DNA of 64,000 bases from JACCTU01 sp963737405 (GTDB lineage Bacteria; Actinomycetota; Thermoleophilia; Gaiellales; Gaiellaceae). The position numbers and the translations under genes are program-made. Below, piece after piece: positions 43,592-54,074 of the stretch; within the stretch, counting starts at the first letter, position 1, and every line of letters begins with the position of its first letter. The stretch is from assembly GCA_963737405.1 (NCBI GenBank), contig CAVTSL010000004.1, forward strand, positions 62,001 to 126,000, given 5' to 3'. The notes below the pieces were generated by a model that worked only from the letters and a program-made list of their open reading frames with translations, did not search any database and was not told where the DNA came from.

Positions 43592-44689
43592 ATGCGCGAC
43601 GACGTGATCGGCGTCGGTGTGCTCGGCTACGGCTGGATCAGCCGCGCTCACGCACACGCGCTCGAGACGCTGAACCACATCCGGCCGCTGCCGGCGCGCA
43701 TCCGGCTCGTCTCGATCGCGGGGCGGCGCCGCGAGCCGCTCGAGGCCGCGGCCCGCGAGCTCGGCTTCGAGCGCTGGACGACGAGCTGGGAAGAGCTCGT
43801 GGCCGACCCGGACGTCGACGTGGTCGCGAACCTGTTCGCGGCCGAGGGTCACGCCGAGCCGACGCTCGCGGCGGTCGCGGCCGGGAAGGCGGTGCTGTGC
43901 GAGAAGCCGCTGGGCGTCGACGCGATGGAGTCGAAGGCGATGTACGAAGCTGCCGAGGAGGCTGGAGTCACGCACGCCGTCGGCTTCAACTACCGCTACC
44001 TCCCCGCGGTGGCGCTCGCGAAGCAGCTGCTGGTCGACGGGCGGCTGGGGGAGCTGCGTCACTACCGCGCGCTCTACCTCCAGGACTACGCGACGGCCGG
44101 CGGGCAGGAGCGCTCGTCGGGAGGAGCGGGCGCCGTGCTCGACTACTCGCACCTCGTGGACATGCTCCGCTTCCTCGTGGGCGAGCCGTCCACGGTGAGC
44201 GCGACGACGTCGAAGCTCGTGTCGGAGGTCGACGACGCATACGTGGCGCTGTTCGAGTTCGCGAACGGTCTCGTCGCCGCGCTCGAGGCGTCGAGGGTCG
44301 CGACCGGATGGAAGGGTCGTCATCGCTTCGAGGTGAACGGCAGTCTCGGGTCGGCCTGGTGGGACATGGAGGATCCGAACCGGCTGCACGTCTTCCTCAC
44401 CGAGGACGAGCGGGAAGGGCTCGGCGGGTTCCGTGACGTGCTCGTCACCGAGCCCGGCCATCCCTACCTCGACCAGTGGTGGCCGCCGGGCCACGTGCTC
44501 GGATGGGAGCACGGGTTCGTGCACCAGTGGCGGGACTTCCTCGAGGCGGTGCTCGAGGGGCGGCCCGTCCCGGCGAGGCAGGCGAGCTTCGAGGACGGAT
44601 ACCGCGCGGCCGTCCTCTGCGAAGCGGTGCAGACCGCCGCGCGCGAAGGGAGGCGGATCGGACTCGCAGAGATCGCAGCAGCTTTCTGA
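43592..44689 (+). CDS. Gfo/Idh/MocA family oxidoreductase 3
   Basis: A 365-residue protein with VGVLGYGWISRAHAHALETL, the EKP motif (AVLCEKPLGVDAME), GFNYRYLPAVALAKQLL and GAGAVLDYSHLVDMLRFL. It is the first gene of the long plus-strand catabolic operon and is followed by a sugar-binding lipoprotein, so it probably oxidises the imported sugar or polyol. The ATG at 43592 is preferred; an in-frame TTG lies at 43574. Confidence 0.87.
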   Translation: MRDDVIGVGVLGYGWISRAHAHALETLNHIRPLPARIRLVSIAGRRREPLEAAARELGFERWTTSWEELVADPDVDVVANLFAAEGHAEPTLAAVAAGKAVLCEKPLGVDAMESKAMYEAAEEAGVTHAVGFNYRYLPAVALAKQLLVDGRLGELRHYRALYLQDYATAGGQERSSGGAGAVLDYSHLVDMLRFLVGEPSTVSATTSKLVSEVDDAYVALFEFANGLVAALEASRVATGWKGRHRFEVNGSLGSAWWDMEDPNRLHVFLTEDEREGLGGFRDVLVTEPGHPYLDQWWPPGHVLGWEHGFVHQWRDFLEAVLEGRPVPARQASFEDGYRAAVLCEAVQTAAREGRRIGLAEIAAAF

Positions 44690-44728
44690 ACAGGGGCAAC
44701 TCGGCAAACCAGCACGAAGGGGATGCGA

Positions 44729-45824
44729 ATGAGCGAGAACCACACGCCGCAGGACGAGCTCGACCCGGTGCAGGCCGCGCTGAACCGCGCGGTCTCGCGG
44801 CGCACGCTGCTCCGCCGGGCCGCGGTCGGCGGCGCTGCCCTATCGACGCCCGCGCTGCTCGCGGCCTGCGACATCGGCGGCGACGACAACGAGAGCGCCG
44901 GTACGACGACGGCCACGGAGGCCGCCGCGAACCAGTCGAACCTGAACTTCTACTCCGTCACGCACGGCGAGTCCGGGAACGTCTTCTGGGCGATCTACCG
45001 GAACGGCATCCGCGACGGCGCGAAGAAGTACGGGGTCAAGGTCACCGACCTGCCGCTCGAGCAGTTCTCGGTGGCGGGCTACGTCGACCTGCTCAACCAG
45101 GCGATCGCGGCGAAGCCGGACGGCATCTTCGCCTCGATCCTCGACCAGAACGCCGTCGACGGGCCGCTTCGCCAGGCGATCGACTCCGGGATCCCGGTGA
45201 TCGCGGTCAACGTTCCCGACACACGGCCGCTCGACAAGCGGATCCCGTACCTGTTCTACGTCGGCGGCGACGAGGAGGCAGGCGGCCAGCTGACGGCGCA
45301 GCGCCAGATGAAAGAGGGCGGCGTGAAGCACGCCGTCTGCATCATCCACGAGCCCGGCCACACCGGTCTCGAGGCCCGGTGCCGCGGCTACGACGCGGAG
45401 CTCACCAAGGCCGGAGCCAAGGTCGACAAGCTGCCGAGCTCGAAGGACGCGACGCAGGCGACCGAGCAGATCAAGGCCTATCTGCAGGAGAACACCGACG
45501 TCGACGCGATCTTCGGGGTCGGGCCGCAGCCGGCGACGTTCGCGCTCCAGGCGCTCGACGAGCTCGGGAAGAAGGGGCAAGGTGCGGGTCTCGGCCTACG
45601 ACATGACCGAGGACCTGCTGACCGAGATCAACGGCGACAACCTCGTCTCGACGGTCGACCAGCAGCAGTACCTGCAGGGCTACGAGCCGATCCACTGGCT
45701 CCAGGGCCACATCCAGCACGGCTTCGTGATCGCGCCGGGCGTCGACATGCTCACGGGCCCTGCGCTCGTCGACAAGTCGAACGCCTCGCAGGTCGCCGAG
45801 GGCGTCAAGGACGGGTTCCGCTAG
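44729..45824 (+). CDS. Sugar ABC transporter substrate-binding lipoprotein, read across a one-base frameshift
   Basis: A Tat-type lipoprotein signal (SRRTLLRRAAVGGAALSTP, lipobox LLAAC) is followed by a ribose-type periplasmic-binding fold (FYSVTHGESGNVFWAIYRNG, AIAAKPDGIFASILDQNAVD, GVKHAVCIIHEPGHTGLEAR). A fourth G near 45575 breaks the frame; removing it gives LGKKGKVRVSAYDMTEDLL. The rest (STVDQQQYLQGYEPIHWL) is the usual C-terminal part. ATG 44729 has RBS gaagggg at proper spacing. Ligand probably inositol, xylose or related. Confidence 0.86.
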
Positions 45825-45839
45825 GAGTGACAGTCGACC

Positions 45840-45887
45840 GAGCAGGCTCCGCTCGGCGAGCGCGAGGCTGCTAGCCCCAATCGGGGC
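45840..45887 (+). promoter_or_regulatory. Two hairpins between binding-protein and permease genes
   Basis: cgagc-aggctcc-gctcg lies near 45839-45855, and gcccc-aatc-ggggc at 45874-45887. Such hairpins commonly protect the binding-protein mRNA or reduce read-through into the permease gene. They lie ahead of the likely permease start. Confidence 0.45.
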
Positions 45888-45895
45888 GCCCGAGG

Positions 45896-46877
45896 GTGGG
45901 CCGCGGTTCGCGGCCTGCTGATCGGGCGTCCCGAGACGGGGGCGCTGTTCGGCGCGATCGTGCTGTTCATCATCTTCGCGTTCATCGCGCCGTCGTCCGA
46001 CACGTTCACGACGCGAACGTCGCTCGCCGGGCTTGCGAGCATCACCGCCGAGCTCGGAATCGTCGCGATGGGCGTGACGCTCTTGATGATCGCCGGGCCA
46101 CTTCGACCTGTCGGTCGGCTCGGTCCTCGGCTTCTCGTCGGTGGTCGCGCCCTACCTCATCCTCAACTACGGCACGAACCCGTACCTCGCGGTGCTCTGC
46201 GCGATCGGCGCGGCGATCTCGATCGGCTTCCTGAACGGGCTGCTCGTCGTCACGACGCGGATCCCGTCGTTCATCGTCACGCTCGGGACGCTCTTCATCT
46301 GGCGCAGCCTGCTGCTTCGGATCACCGAGGGCTTCCCCGTCGCGGTCGACAAGGACGTGCTGGTGTTCAAGCTCTTCTCGTACCGGATCCCGGACGGGTT
46401 CTTCCGCGGCTACCAGGTCTCGTTTCTCTGGTTCCTCGGCGTGATCTTCCTGCTCTCGTTCGTGCTCCTGCGCACGCGCTTCGGCAACTGGACCTTCGCC
46501 TCGGGCGGAAACGAGCGATCGGCGAGGTCGATGGGCGTCCCGGTCGACCGGGTCTGGGTCATCCTCTTCATCACCACCGCCCTCTGTGCTTGCCTGATGG
46601 GGCTCATCCAGGTCGGCCGGTTCAACACGGTCGAGGCGACCCGCGGGGTCGGGCTCGAGCTGCAGGCGATCGCCGCCGCGGTCGTCGGCGGCGCCCGGCT
46701 GAACGGCGGCTACGGGTCCGTGCTGGGTGCGGCGCTCGGCGCGGCGATGATCGCGATGATCCAGCAGGGTCTCGTGCTGTCCGGCATCGCCAGCTACTGG
46801 CTGAACTTCGCGATCGGCGTGCTGATCATCGTCGCCGTGGTCGTGAACCAGCAGCTCGGCCGCACGAGGCCGCAGAT

Positions 46878-46881
<4 letters not shown>
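45896..46881 (+). CDS. Sugar ABC transporter permease (RbsC-like), frameshifted near the start
   Basis: A multi-helix BPD_transp_2 permease: GALFGAIVLFIIFAFIAPSSD, SITAELGIVAMGVTLLMIAG, GTNPYLAVLCAIGAAISIGF, RIPSFIVTLGTLFIWRSLLL and the family motif of GGARLNGGYGSVLGA. An extra G near 46096 breaks the frame; without it the join is MIAGHFDLSVGSVLGFSSVV, the conserved cytoplasmic loop. The start is unresolved. GTG 45896 would need one more indel, while CTG 45918 is in frame. Confidence 0.8.
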
Positions 46882-47665
<784 letters not shown>

Positions 47666-47669
<4 letters not shown>

Positions 47670-48650
47670 AGGCCGCGGTGCTCGCCGCCGTCGGGACGCT
47701 CGCGATCGAGGAGCGCCCGGACCCGGAGCTCGGCGCCGCCGACGAGGTCGCGCTCCGGGTGGAGGCCTGCGGGATCTGCGGGACCGACCTGCACATCCTC
47801 AACGACCCGCCGAGTCACCCGGCGAACGTCGGGGTCGTCCTCGGCCACGAGTTCGTCGGCGTCGTCACGGATGTGGGCTCCGATGTGCGCTCGCTTCGAG
47901 TCGGCGAGCGCGTCGCGGTCGCGCCGAACCTCTGGTGCGGCGAGTGCGCGTCGTGCCGCCGGGGCTTCCGCAACCAGTGCGAGAACGGCACGACCTACGG
48001 CATCTTCATCGACGGCGGGCTCGCGCCCCGGGTGATCGTGAAGTCGCGCGCGTGCCATCCCGCTTTCGCACGACCTCCCCGCGCACGTCGCCGCGCTCGC
48101 GGAGCCGCTTTCGACGGTCGTCCACGGGGTGCGCCAGGCGGACGTCTTTCCGGGGGAGACCGCCGTCGTCCTCGGCGCCGGGCCGATCGGCGCGATGTTC
48201 TGCGCGCTGCTCGCGGCCGCCGGCGCGTCGGTCGTCGCCGTCGAGCCGACTGCGGAGCGCGCCGAGCTCGCGCTCCGCCTCGGCGCGGAACGGGTCGTCG
48301 AGCCCGGCGGGCTCGGAGCGCTGCGCGGCGACCTCGTCGTCGACGCCGTCGGCTCGCAGCTCGGCGCCGCGCTCGACTCCGTCGCACCCGGCGGCCGCAT
48401 CCTGCTGTTCGGGATGAACCAGCACGCGCGGGCCGAGGTCGCACAGTCGCGCATCACGCGCGACGAGCTGACGATCCTCGGCTCCTACGTCGGTCAGGAC
48501 GTCTTCCCCGACGCGATCCGGCTGCTCGAGCAGGGTCGCGCGGACTGGGACGCGCTCGTCACGCACCGCGTCGGGGTCGAGGAGCTGCCGTCGGCGGTCG
48601 ACGAGCTCCGCTCCGGTCGCGCGCTCAAGGTCGAGGTCGAGTTCGCGTGA
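47666..48650 (+). CDS. Zinc-dependent alcohol/polyol dehydrogenase, read across a one-base frameshift
   Basis: A medium-chain dehydrogenase: catalytic zinc site GICGTDLH and LGHEFVG, structural zinc cysteines CGECASCRRGFRNQC, Rossmann motif VVLGAGPIGAMFCALLAAAG. A third C at 48059-48061 breaks the frame; without it the join reads CHPLSHDLPAHVAALAEPLSTVVHG. It is probably a sorbitol/threonine-dehydrogenase-type enzyme for the imported polyol. GTG start overlaps the ATPase stop, and the stop overlaps iolC. Confidence 0.87.
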
Positions 48651-49532
48651 TCGAGGCCGTCGTCATGGGGCGGGTCGGCGTCGACCTCTACCCGAACGAG
48701 CTCGAGACGCCGCTTCGCGCGGTTCGGACGTTCACCCGCTACGTCGGCGGGTTCGCCGGGAACGTCGCGACCGGGCTCGCCCGGCTCGGTGTCCGGACCG
48801 CGATCGTCTCGAGGGTCGGCGACGAGGGGCACGGCGAGTTCGTCCGCGACTTCCTCGAGCGCGAGCGGGTCGACACGCGCTTCCTCGCGGTCGACCCGTA
48901 CTGGCAGACGCCGCCGACGTTCTGCGAGGTGTGGCCGCCCGACCGGTTTCCGCTGACCTTCTACCGCAAGCCCACCGCTCCCGACTGGCAGCTCTCCCCC
49001 GACGACTTCGACGGCGAGGAGGTCGCGGCCGCGCCGCTGCTCTACGCGACGGGCACCGGCGCTCGCCCAGTCGCCCTCGCGGGAGACGACCCTCGCCGCG
49101 ATGCGGGCGCACCGCGGGACGACGATCTTCGACCTCGACTGGCGCCCGACCCTCTGGGACGACCCCGCCGAGTACGCCGGGCTCGCGGCTCAGGCGGTCG
49201 CCGCTGCCGACGTGGTCGTCGGGAACGAGGAGGAGGTCGGCGCGGCGTCGCTCGCTGCCCGGCCGGAGCGCCTCGTGCTCAAGCGCGGCGGCGAGGGCTC
49301 GCGGGTGTACGACGGCGGCGAGGAGACGGACGTGCCCGTGTACCCGGTCGAGGTGGTCAACGGGCTCGGTGCGGGCGACGCCTTCGCGGCGACGCTCGGC
49401 CACGCCCTCCTGCGCGGCATGCCGCTCGTCGACGCTGTCCGCCGCGGGAGCGTCGCGGGCGCGCTCGTCGCTGCGCAGCTCGCGTGCTCCGAGGCGATGC
49501 CGACGCTCGACGAGCTCGAGGCGGCGCTGTGA
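48647..49532 (+). CDS. iolC: PfkB-family sugar kinase (5-dehydro-2-deoxygluconokinase-like), read across a one-base frameshift
   Basis: The ribokinase fold is clear: EAVVMGRVGVDLYPNELETPL, RYVGGFAGNVATGLARLGVRTAIVSRVGDEGHGEFVRDFL, and the anion-hole/catalytic motif VVNGLGAGDAFAATLGHALL. An extra base near 49060 splits it; without it the join is TGTGLAQSPSRETTLAAM. Length (about 294 residues) means no fused DUF2090/IolJ-type domain as seen in many IolC proteins. The place before iolB supports IolC. Confidence 0.84.
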
Positions 49533-50338
49533 CGCTGCACCGCCCGGCCGGGGAGTGGTCGCGCGTCACGCCGGCCGACGCGGGCTGGCGCTACCTCACG
49601 TTCGGGGTCGAGCGGCTCGTCGGCGTCTCCGAGCGCGAGACCGGCGGGGAGGAAACCGCGATCGTGCTTCTCGCCGGCTCGTGCGCGGCGACGGTCGACG
49701 GCACGACCTTCGAGCTCGGCCCGCGCGCGGGCGTCTTCGAGCAGCTGCCGTGGACGCTCTACCTTCCCCGCGACACCGAGTACCGGCTCGACGGAGAGGC
49801 CGAGCTCGCAGTCTCGTCGGCGCCGGTCGAACGGCGGCTGGAGCCCGTCCTCCAGCGGCCCGACGAGGTCGAGGTCGAGATCCGCGGCGCCGGCAACGCG
49901 ACGCGGCAGATCAACAACATGATCCAGCCGGGCTTCCCGGCCGAGCGGCTGCTCGTCGTCGAGGTCCTGACCCCGGCCGGCAGCTGGTCGAGCTACCCGC
50001 CCCACAAGCACGACGAGGAGCGTTATCCGGAGGAGGTCGCGCTCGAGGAGGTCTACTACTACCGCGCGCCTGCGCCCGAGGCATTCGGGGTCCAGCGGCT
50101 CTACTCGCCGCCGCGCGGCCTCGACGAGACGTGGACGGTGCGCGACGGCGACCTCGTGCTCGTGCCGCACGGGTACCACCCGTTCTGCGCCGCCCCGGGG
50201 TACGACTTCTACTACCTCAACGCGCTCGCCGGCGAGCGCCATTCGATGGCGAACACCGACGACCCGGCCCTCGCCTGGATCCGCGAGACGTGGCCGGAGA
50301 CGCCGAAGGACCCGCGCGTCCCGCTGGTGTCGGCGTGA
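49529..50338 (+). CDS. iolB: 5-deoxy-glucuronate isomerase
   Basis: IolB converts 5-deoxy-glucuronate to 5-keto-2-deoxygluconate in inositol breakdown. The 269-residue bicupin shows RYLTFGVERLVGVSERETGGEETAIVLLAG, RQINNMIQPGFPAERLLVVEV, the metal-binding YPPHKHDEE and EVYYYR, and GYHPFCAAPGYDFYYLNALAG. Family assignment is strong. The start overlaps iolC by GTGA. Confidence 0.93.
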   Translation: MTLHRPAGEWSRVTPADAGWRYLTFGVERLVGVSERETGGEETAIVLLAGSCAATVDGTTFELGPRAGVFEQLPWTLYLPRDTEYRLDGEAELAVSSAPVERRLEPVLQRPDEVEVEIRGAGNATRQINNMIQPGFPAERLLVVEVLTPAGSWSSYPPHKHDEERYPEEVALEEVYYYRAPAPEAFGVQRLYSPPRGLDETWTVRDGDLVLVPHGYHPFCAAPGYDFYYLNALAGERHSMANTDDPALAWIRETWPETPKDPRVPLVSA

Positions 50339-51225
50339 GGGTCGGGAACGCCCCGCTCTCGTACGGCGCATTCGAGGTCACCGTCGGCGTCTACCCGAAC
50401 GTGCCGGGGCCGGACGAGCTGCTCGCGGCGATGGCGGCCGCCGGATACGCCGGAACCGAGCTCGGCCCGCCGGGGTACCTCGGCGAGGGCGACGAGCTGC
50501 GCGCACGGCTCGACCGGCACGCGCTCGCGCTGACCGGCGGCTGGTGCCCGATCCGCTTCAGCGAGCCCGAGCACCTCGACGAGGACCTCGCCGGGCTCGA
50601 GCGGACGCTCGACCTCTTCGACGCCGCCGACGCCCGGGGCGCGCACCCGGTCTTCGGCGACGGCGGTTCGCCCGAGCGCCGCGCGAACCCCGGCGCGGGC
50701 GCTCCCGGGCTCGACGACGCCGGCTGGCGCCGCTTCGCCGACGGCGTCAAGCGGGCCCAGGCGCTCGCGGAAGAACGTGGGTACGAGCCGACGCTGCACC
50801 CGCACACGTCGACGTTCGTGGAGTCTCCCGCCGAAATCGAGCGCGCACTCGAGCTCACGGACATCGGCATGCTCGCCGACACCGGGCACCTGCTGATCGG
50901 CGGCAGCGACCCGATCGACGCGCTGCGGGACTGGGGCAGCCGCGTGAACTACGTGCACGTCAAGGACGTCCGCCTCGGCGTCGTGCGAGAAGTCGTCGCC
51001 GAGCGTGCGGACGTGCTCGAGGGATGGCGGCGCGGGATGTTCTGCGAGCTCGGCAGCGGCGACGTCGACCTGCCGTCGTTCTTCGACGCGCTCCGTCGGC
51101 TCTCGTACGCAGGTTGGGTCGTCGTCGAGCAGGACCGCATTCCGCGCCCGGACGAGCAGCTGTCGGAGTCGGCCGAGGCGCAGGCTCGAAACCGCAAGTG
51201 GCTGGCCGAGAACGTGGGCCTCTAG
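50335..51225 (+). CDS. iolE: Sugar phosphate isomerase/epimerase, IolE (inosose dehydratase)-like
   Basis: An AP-endonuclease-2-like TIM barrel: GNAPLSYGAFEVT, AAAGYAGTELGPPGYLG, HALALTGGWCPIRFSEP, LHPHTSTFVESPAEIERAL, GMLADTGHLLIGG, RVNYVHVKDVR and FCELGSGDVDLPSF, with Glu/Asp/His metal ligands along the barrel. Between iolB and an SDR it is most likely IolE, which dehydrates 2-keto-myo-inositol; IolH is an alternative. The GTG overlaps the iolB stop. Confidence 0.83.
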   Translation: MRVGNAPLSYGAFEVTVGVYPNVPGPDELLAAMAAAGYAGTELGPPGYLGEGDELRARLDRHALALTGGWCPIRFSEPEHLDEDLAGLERTLDLFDAADARGAHPVFGDGGSPERRANPGAGAPGLDDAGWRRFADGVKRAQALAEERGYEPTLHPHTSTFVESPAEIERALELTDIGMLADTGHLLIGGSDPIDALRDWGSRVNYVHVKDVRLGVVREVVAERADVLEGWRRGMFCELGSGDVDLPSFFDALRRLSYAGWVVVEQDRIPRPDEQLSESAEAQARNRKWLAENVGL

Positions 51226-51954
51226 ATGGAGCAGCCGAGCTTCGACCTGACCGGCCGGGTCGCGCTCGTCACGGGAGCGAGCCGGGGGCTCGGGCACGAC
51301 CTCGCGCTCGCACTGCGGGCGGCGGGCGCGACGGTCGTCTCGGGTGTCCGGCGGGCGGCGGACGCCCCGACCGAGCCCGTCGAGCTCGACCTGCGCGACG
51401 TCGCCGCGATTCGCGCCGCCGTCGACGAGGTCGTCCGCCGTCACGGAAAGCTGGACGTCCTCGTCAACAACGCAGGGCTCGGCACGAACCACGACGCGCT
51501 CGACGCAACCGAGGAGGAGTGGGACGAGCTGATGGCGGTGAACCTTCGCGGCCTCTTCTTCGCGTGCCAGGCCGCGGGACGGCACATGGTGCCGGCGGGC
51601 TTCGGCAGGATCGTGAACGTGAGCTCGCAGGCGGGTCACGTCGGCATCCCGCGACACGCGGCGTACTCGGCGTCGAAAGGCGGCGTCGAGCTGCTGACGA
51701 AGGTGCTCGCGCTCGAGTGGGGCGGCCACGGCGTGACGGTCAACGCCGTCGCGCCGACGTTCGTGCGGACACCCGGGACGGCGGAGCGCCTCGACCGGCC
51801 GGAGTTCCTCGCCGACGTCGTCTCGCGGATCCCGATCGGCCGCGTCGGCACGACGACCGAGGTCGCCGCTGCGGTCATCTTCCTTGCCTCGCCGAGCGCG
51901 GGGCTGGTCAACGGCGCAAGCGTCCTCGTCGACGGAGGTTGGACAGCGCAATGA
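51226..51954 (+). CDS. SDR family oxidoreductase 1
   Basis: A 242-residue classical short-chain dehydrogenase with Rossmann TGASRGLGHDLALAL, VLVNNAGLG, catalytic Ser in NVSSQAGH, YSASKGG (Tyr and Lys) and C-terminal AAVIFLASPSAGLVNGASVLVDGGW. It lies inside the polyol operon and probably oxidises or reduces a sugar intermediate; exact substrate not readable. Overlaps the next gene by ATGA. Confidence 0.9.
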   Translation: MEQPSFDLTGRVALVTGASRGLGHDLALALRAAGATVVSGVRRAADAPTEPVELDLRDVAAIRAAVDEVVRRHGKLDVLVNNAGLGTNHDALDATEEEWDELMAVNLRGLFFACQAAGRHMVPAGFGRIVNVSSQAGHVGIPRHAAYSASKGGVELLTKVLALEWGGHGVTVNAVAPTFVRTPGTAERLDRPEFLADVVSRIPIGRVGTTTEVAAAVIFLASPSAGLVNGASVLVDGGWTAQ

Positions 51955-52950
51955 AGACGTCACTCGGCATCTGGGCCTTCGGGTCGATGGCCACTCGCTT
52001 CGTGCCGGTGGGGTACAAGCCCGAGCTCGCGGCGAAGACGACTGCCGAGCGCGTGCGCGGCGCGGTCGACGCGCTCGGCGATCTGATCGACGGCTACGAG
52101 TTCCACTACCCGCAGGAGCTCTCGCGCGAGAACCTCGACGAGGTGCGCGAGGCGCTCGGCGAGCACGACGTCTACTGCATCGCCACCGGCCTGCATCTCG
52201 ATCCGCTGTTCGGCAAGGGCGGGCTCGTGTCACCGGACGATGCGGTGCGCGCGGAAGCGGTGCGGCGGACGCTCGACGCCGTCGACTTCGCCGGCGAGCT
52301 CGGTGCGCACTTCATCATCTGGCCGGGAGTCGAGGGCTACAACTATCCGTTCCAGACGCCGTACCGCGAGTCGTGGGCGTGGTTCGTCGACGGAATCGGG
52401 GCCGCCGCGCAGCACGCGAAGGAGCGCGGCGTGACGATCTTCCTCGAGCACAAGAACTCGGAGCCGGCGATGAACATCCTGATGCGGAACATCGGGATGA
52501 CGCTGCACGTGATCCACAAGCTGCGCGCGCAGGGCCTCGACAACGTCAAGGTCAACATGGACTGGCAGCACCTGATCATGAACGGCGAGAACCTGGCCGA
52601 GTACGCGGCGATGCTCGCCGCCGAAGGGCTGCTCGGGCACCACCACGCAAACTCCGGCTGGGGCACCTTCGACGACGACAACATGGTCGGCGCCCTCCGG
52701 TTCATGGAGACGCTCGAGCTCGCGGTCGAGCTGCGCCGCTGCGGCTACGGCGTCGGCCGGAGAGCGCCTCGGCTTCGACCTCTACCCGTACACCGAGGAC
52801 GCGGCGGCGGCGGTGAAGCGGAGCGTCCTGCAGTGGCGGTTCATCTGGAACGTCGCCGGCCGGATCGACGACGCGGCGCTGCGCGAGGCGCAGCAGGCGA
52901 AGGACGCGGTCCGCGCGTACGAGCTCGTCTACGCGGCGCTCGGGGAGTGA
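51951..52950 (+). CDS. Xylose-isomerase-like TIM-barrel protein, read across a one-base frameshift
   Basis: The product starts KTSLGIWAFGSMATRFVPVGYKP and has a TIM barrel with metal-site segments FLEHKNSEPAMNI, KVNMDWQHLIMNG, GHHHANSGWGTFDDD. An extra C near 52758 breaks the frame; without it the join is GYGVGGERLGFDLYPYTEDAAA and the end is AYELVYAALGE. The EP and HANSG motifs recall XylA, and a xylulokinase lies 1.1 kb away, but rhamnose or other isomerase activity is possible. The 3' end overlaps a convergent gene by 22 nt. Confidence 0.78.
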
Positions 52951-53528
52951 AGCAGCCGCTCGAGCGTGCGCTTGCCGCCGCGGAGCACGGGCGTCCCGTG
53001 CGAGGTGAGGACCCGCTGGACGGGACGCTCGAGCAGCGGACGCAGGGACTCGCGCAGGTCGTCGTGCGTTCGCTTGCCGAGCCAACGCTCGGGACAGAGC
53101 CTCAGCGCGTCCTGCGTCGGCCGCGGCTTCGCTCCCGCGCCGAGGAGCACGTCGCCCACGGCGACCGCGCGCTGCTCCGGCAGCCAGTAGACGACCTCGT
53201 TCACGCGGGCGGTCTGGAACGCCTCCAGTCCGCCGGGAAGCTCGTCGCCGGCCCTGAACGCGTCGGTCACCTCGATCCCGCGGTTTCTCAGCGGCTGCGC
53301 GGAGCGCGTCGGCGCCCAGACGCGCTTGGGCCGCAGCTCGCTCGTCGAGCGGCCGTGCCAGAAGACGGTCAGCACCACGTGGTCGGGTCGTCGAAGCGCG
53401 CGCGGCGGGTCGAGCGGGTCGACGAGGATCAGGCCGTCGTCGGTCTCGAGCGCGAGCGACCCGACCTCTTCCTCCCAGTGGTCGTGCCACGCGGTCCACC
53501 GACTCAGCCCGGGTGCGATCTCGTCCAT
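52929..53528 (-). CDS. MBL-like protein 1 lacking the HxHxDH motif
   Basis: A 199-residue protein whose pattern (LALETDDGLILVDPLDPP, VVLTVFWHGRSTSEL, VVYWLPEQRAVAVGDVLLG, RVLTSHGTPVLRGG) follows the MBL fold. The usual HxHxDH is replaced by WHGRSTSE. It is a tandem paralogue of the next gene. Whether it binds metals or has activity is unclear. Confidence 0.7.
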   Translation of the reverse strand: MDEIAPGLSRWTAWHDHWEEEVGSLALETDDGLILVDPLDPPRALRRPDHVVLTVFWHGRSTSELRPKRVWAPTRSAQPLRNRGIEVTDAFRAGDELPGGLEAFQTARVNEVVYWLPEQRAVAVGDVLLGAGAKPRPTQDALRLCPERWLGKRTHDDLRESLRPLLERPVQRVLTSHGTPVLRGGKRTLERLLHSPSAA

Positions 53529-54074
53529 CTACGTCCTGATCGCCGCGCGCAGCGTCTCGTACGCATCCTCTGTCACGGGGTCGCCGTGCGTGACGAGGAC
53601 GAGCTCGACCGGAAGCTCCCTCAGAGGCTGGAGGCCGGCGTGCATCTCCTCCCGTGTCACGTTCGGCGGGAGCCACTGGTCCTGGACCCTGAAGCCGTTC
53701 TCCCCGAAGAGGACGTCGCCGGCGACGAGCGCGCGATGCGCCGGGATCCAGTACGCAACCTCTTCGTCGTAGTACGTCGGAAGCAGGTCGACGCCCGCCG
53801 GCGGCTCGTCGCCCGGCGCGTACACGTGCGCGCCGAACCGTTCGACGCACTCGTCGGCGCTTCGCCGGTGCCACTCGGCAGTCAGGAGCACCGCGACGTC
53901 CTGCGCCTCGAGCAGGCCCTCGAGCAGCGTCGGCGGCGCGATCGGGTCGAAGAGCACGAGGTGCGAGCCCGAGTCGTACGCGTACGAGCGGACGTCCGGC
54001 CCCCAGTCGTCTGCTTCGCGCCGCTCCGGATGGGGCGCGGTCCACGTCCACAGTCCGGGCCGGAGCTCCTGCAT
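53529..54074 (-). CDS. MBL-like protein 2 lacking the HxHxDH motif
   Basis: A 181-residue paralogue (LVLFDPIAPPTLLEG, VAVLLTAEWHRRSADEC, VAYWIPAHRALVAGDVLFGENG, LVLVTHGDPV). It shares the WHxRS(A)xxE, YW(L/I)P, GDVL(L/F)G and HG(T/D)PV blocks with its neighbour and equally lacks HxHxDH. The ATG at 54074 overlaps the divergent xylulokinase ATG within CATG. It may recognise a sugar or phosphate ester; no direct evidence. Confidence 0.7.
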   Translation of the reverse strand: MQELRPGLWTWTAPHPERREADDWGPDVRSYAYDSGSHLVLFDPIAPPTLLEGLLEAQDVAVLLTAEWHRRSADECVERFGAHVYAPGDEPPAGVDLLPTYYDEEVAYWIPAHRALVAGDVLFGENGFRVQDQWLPPNVTREEMHAGLQPLRELPVELVLVTHGDPVTEDAYETLRAAIRT

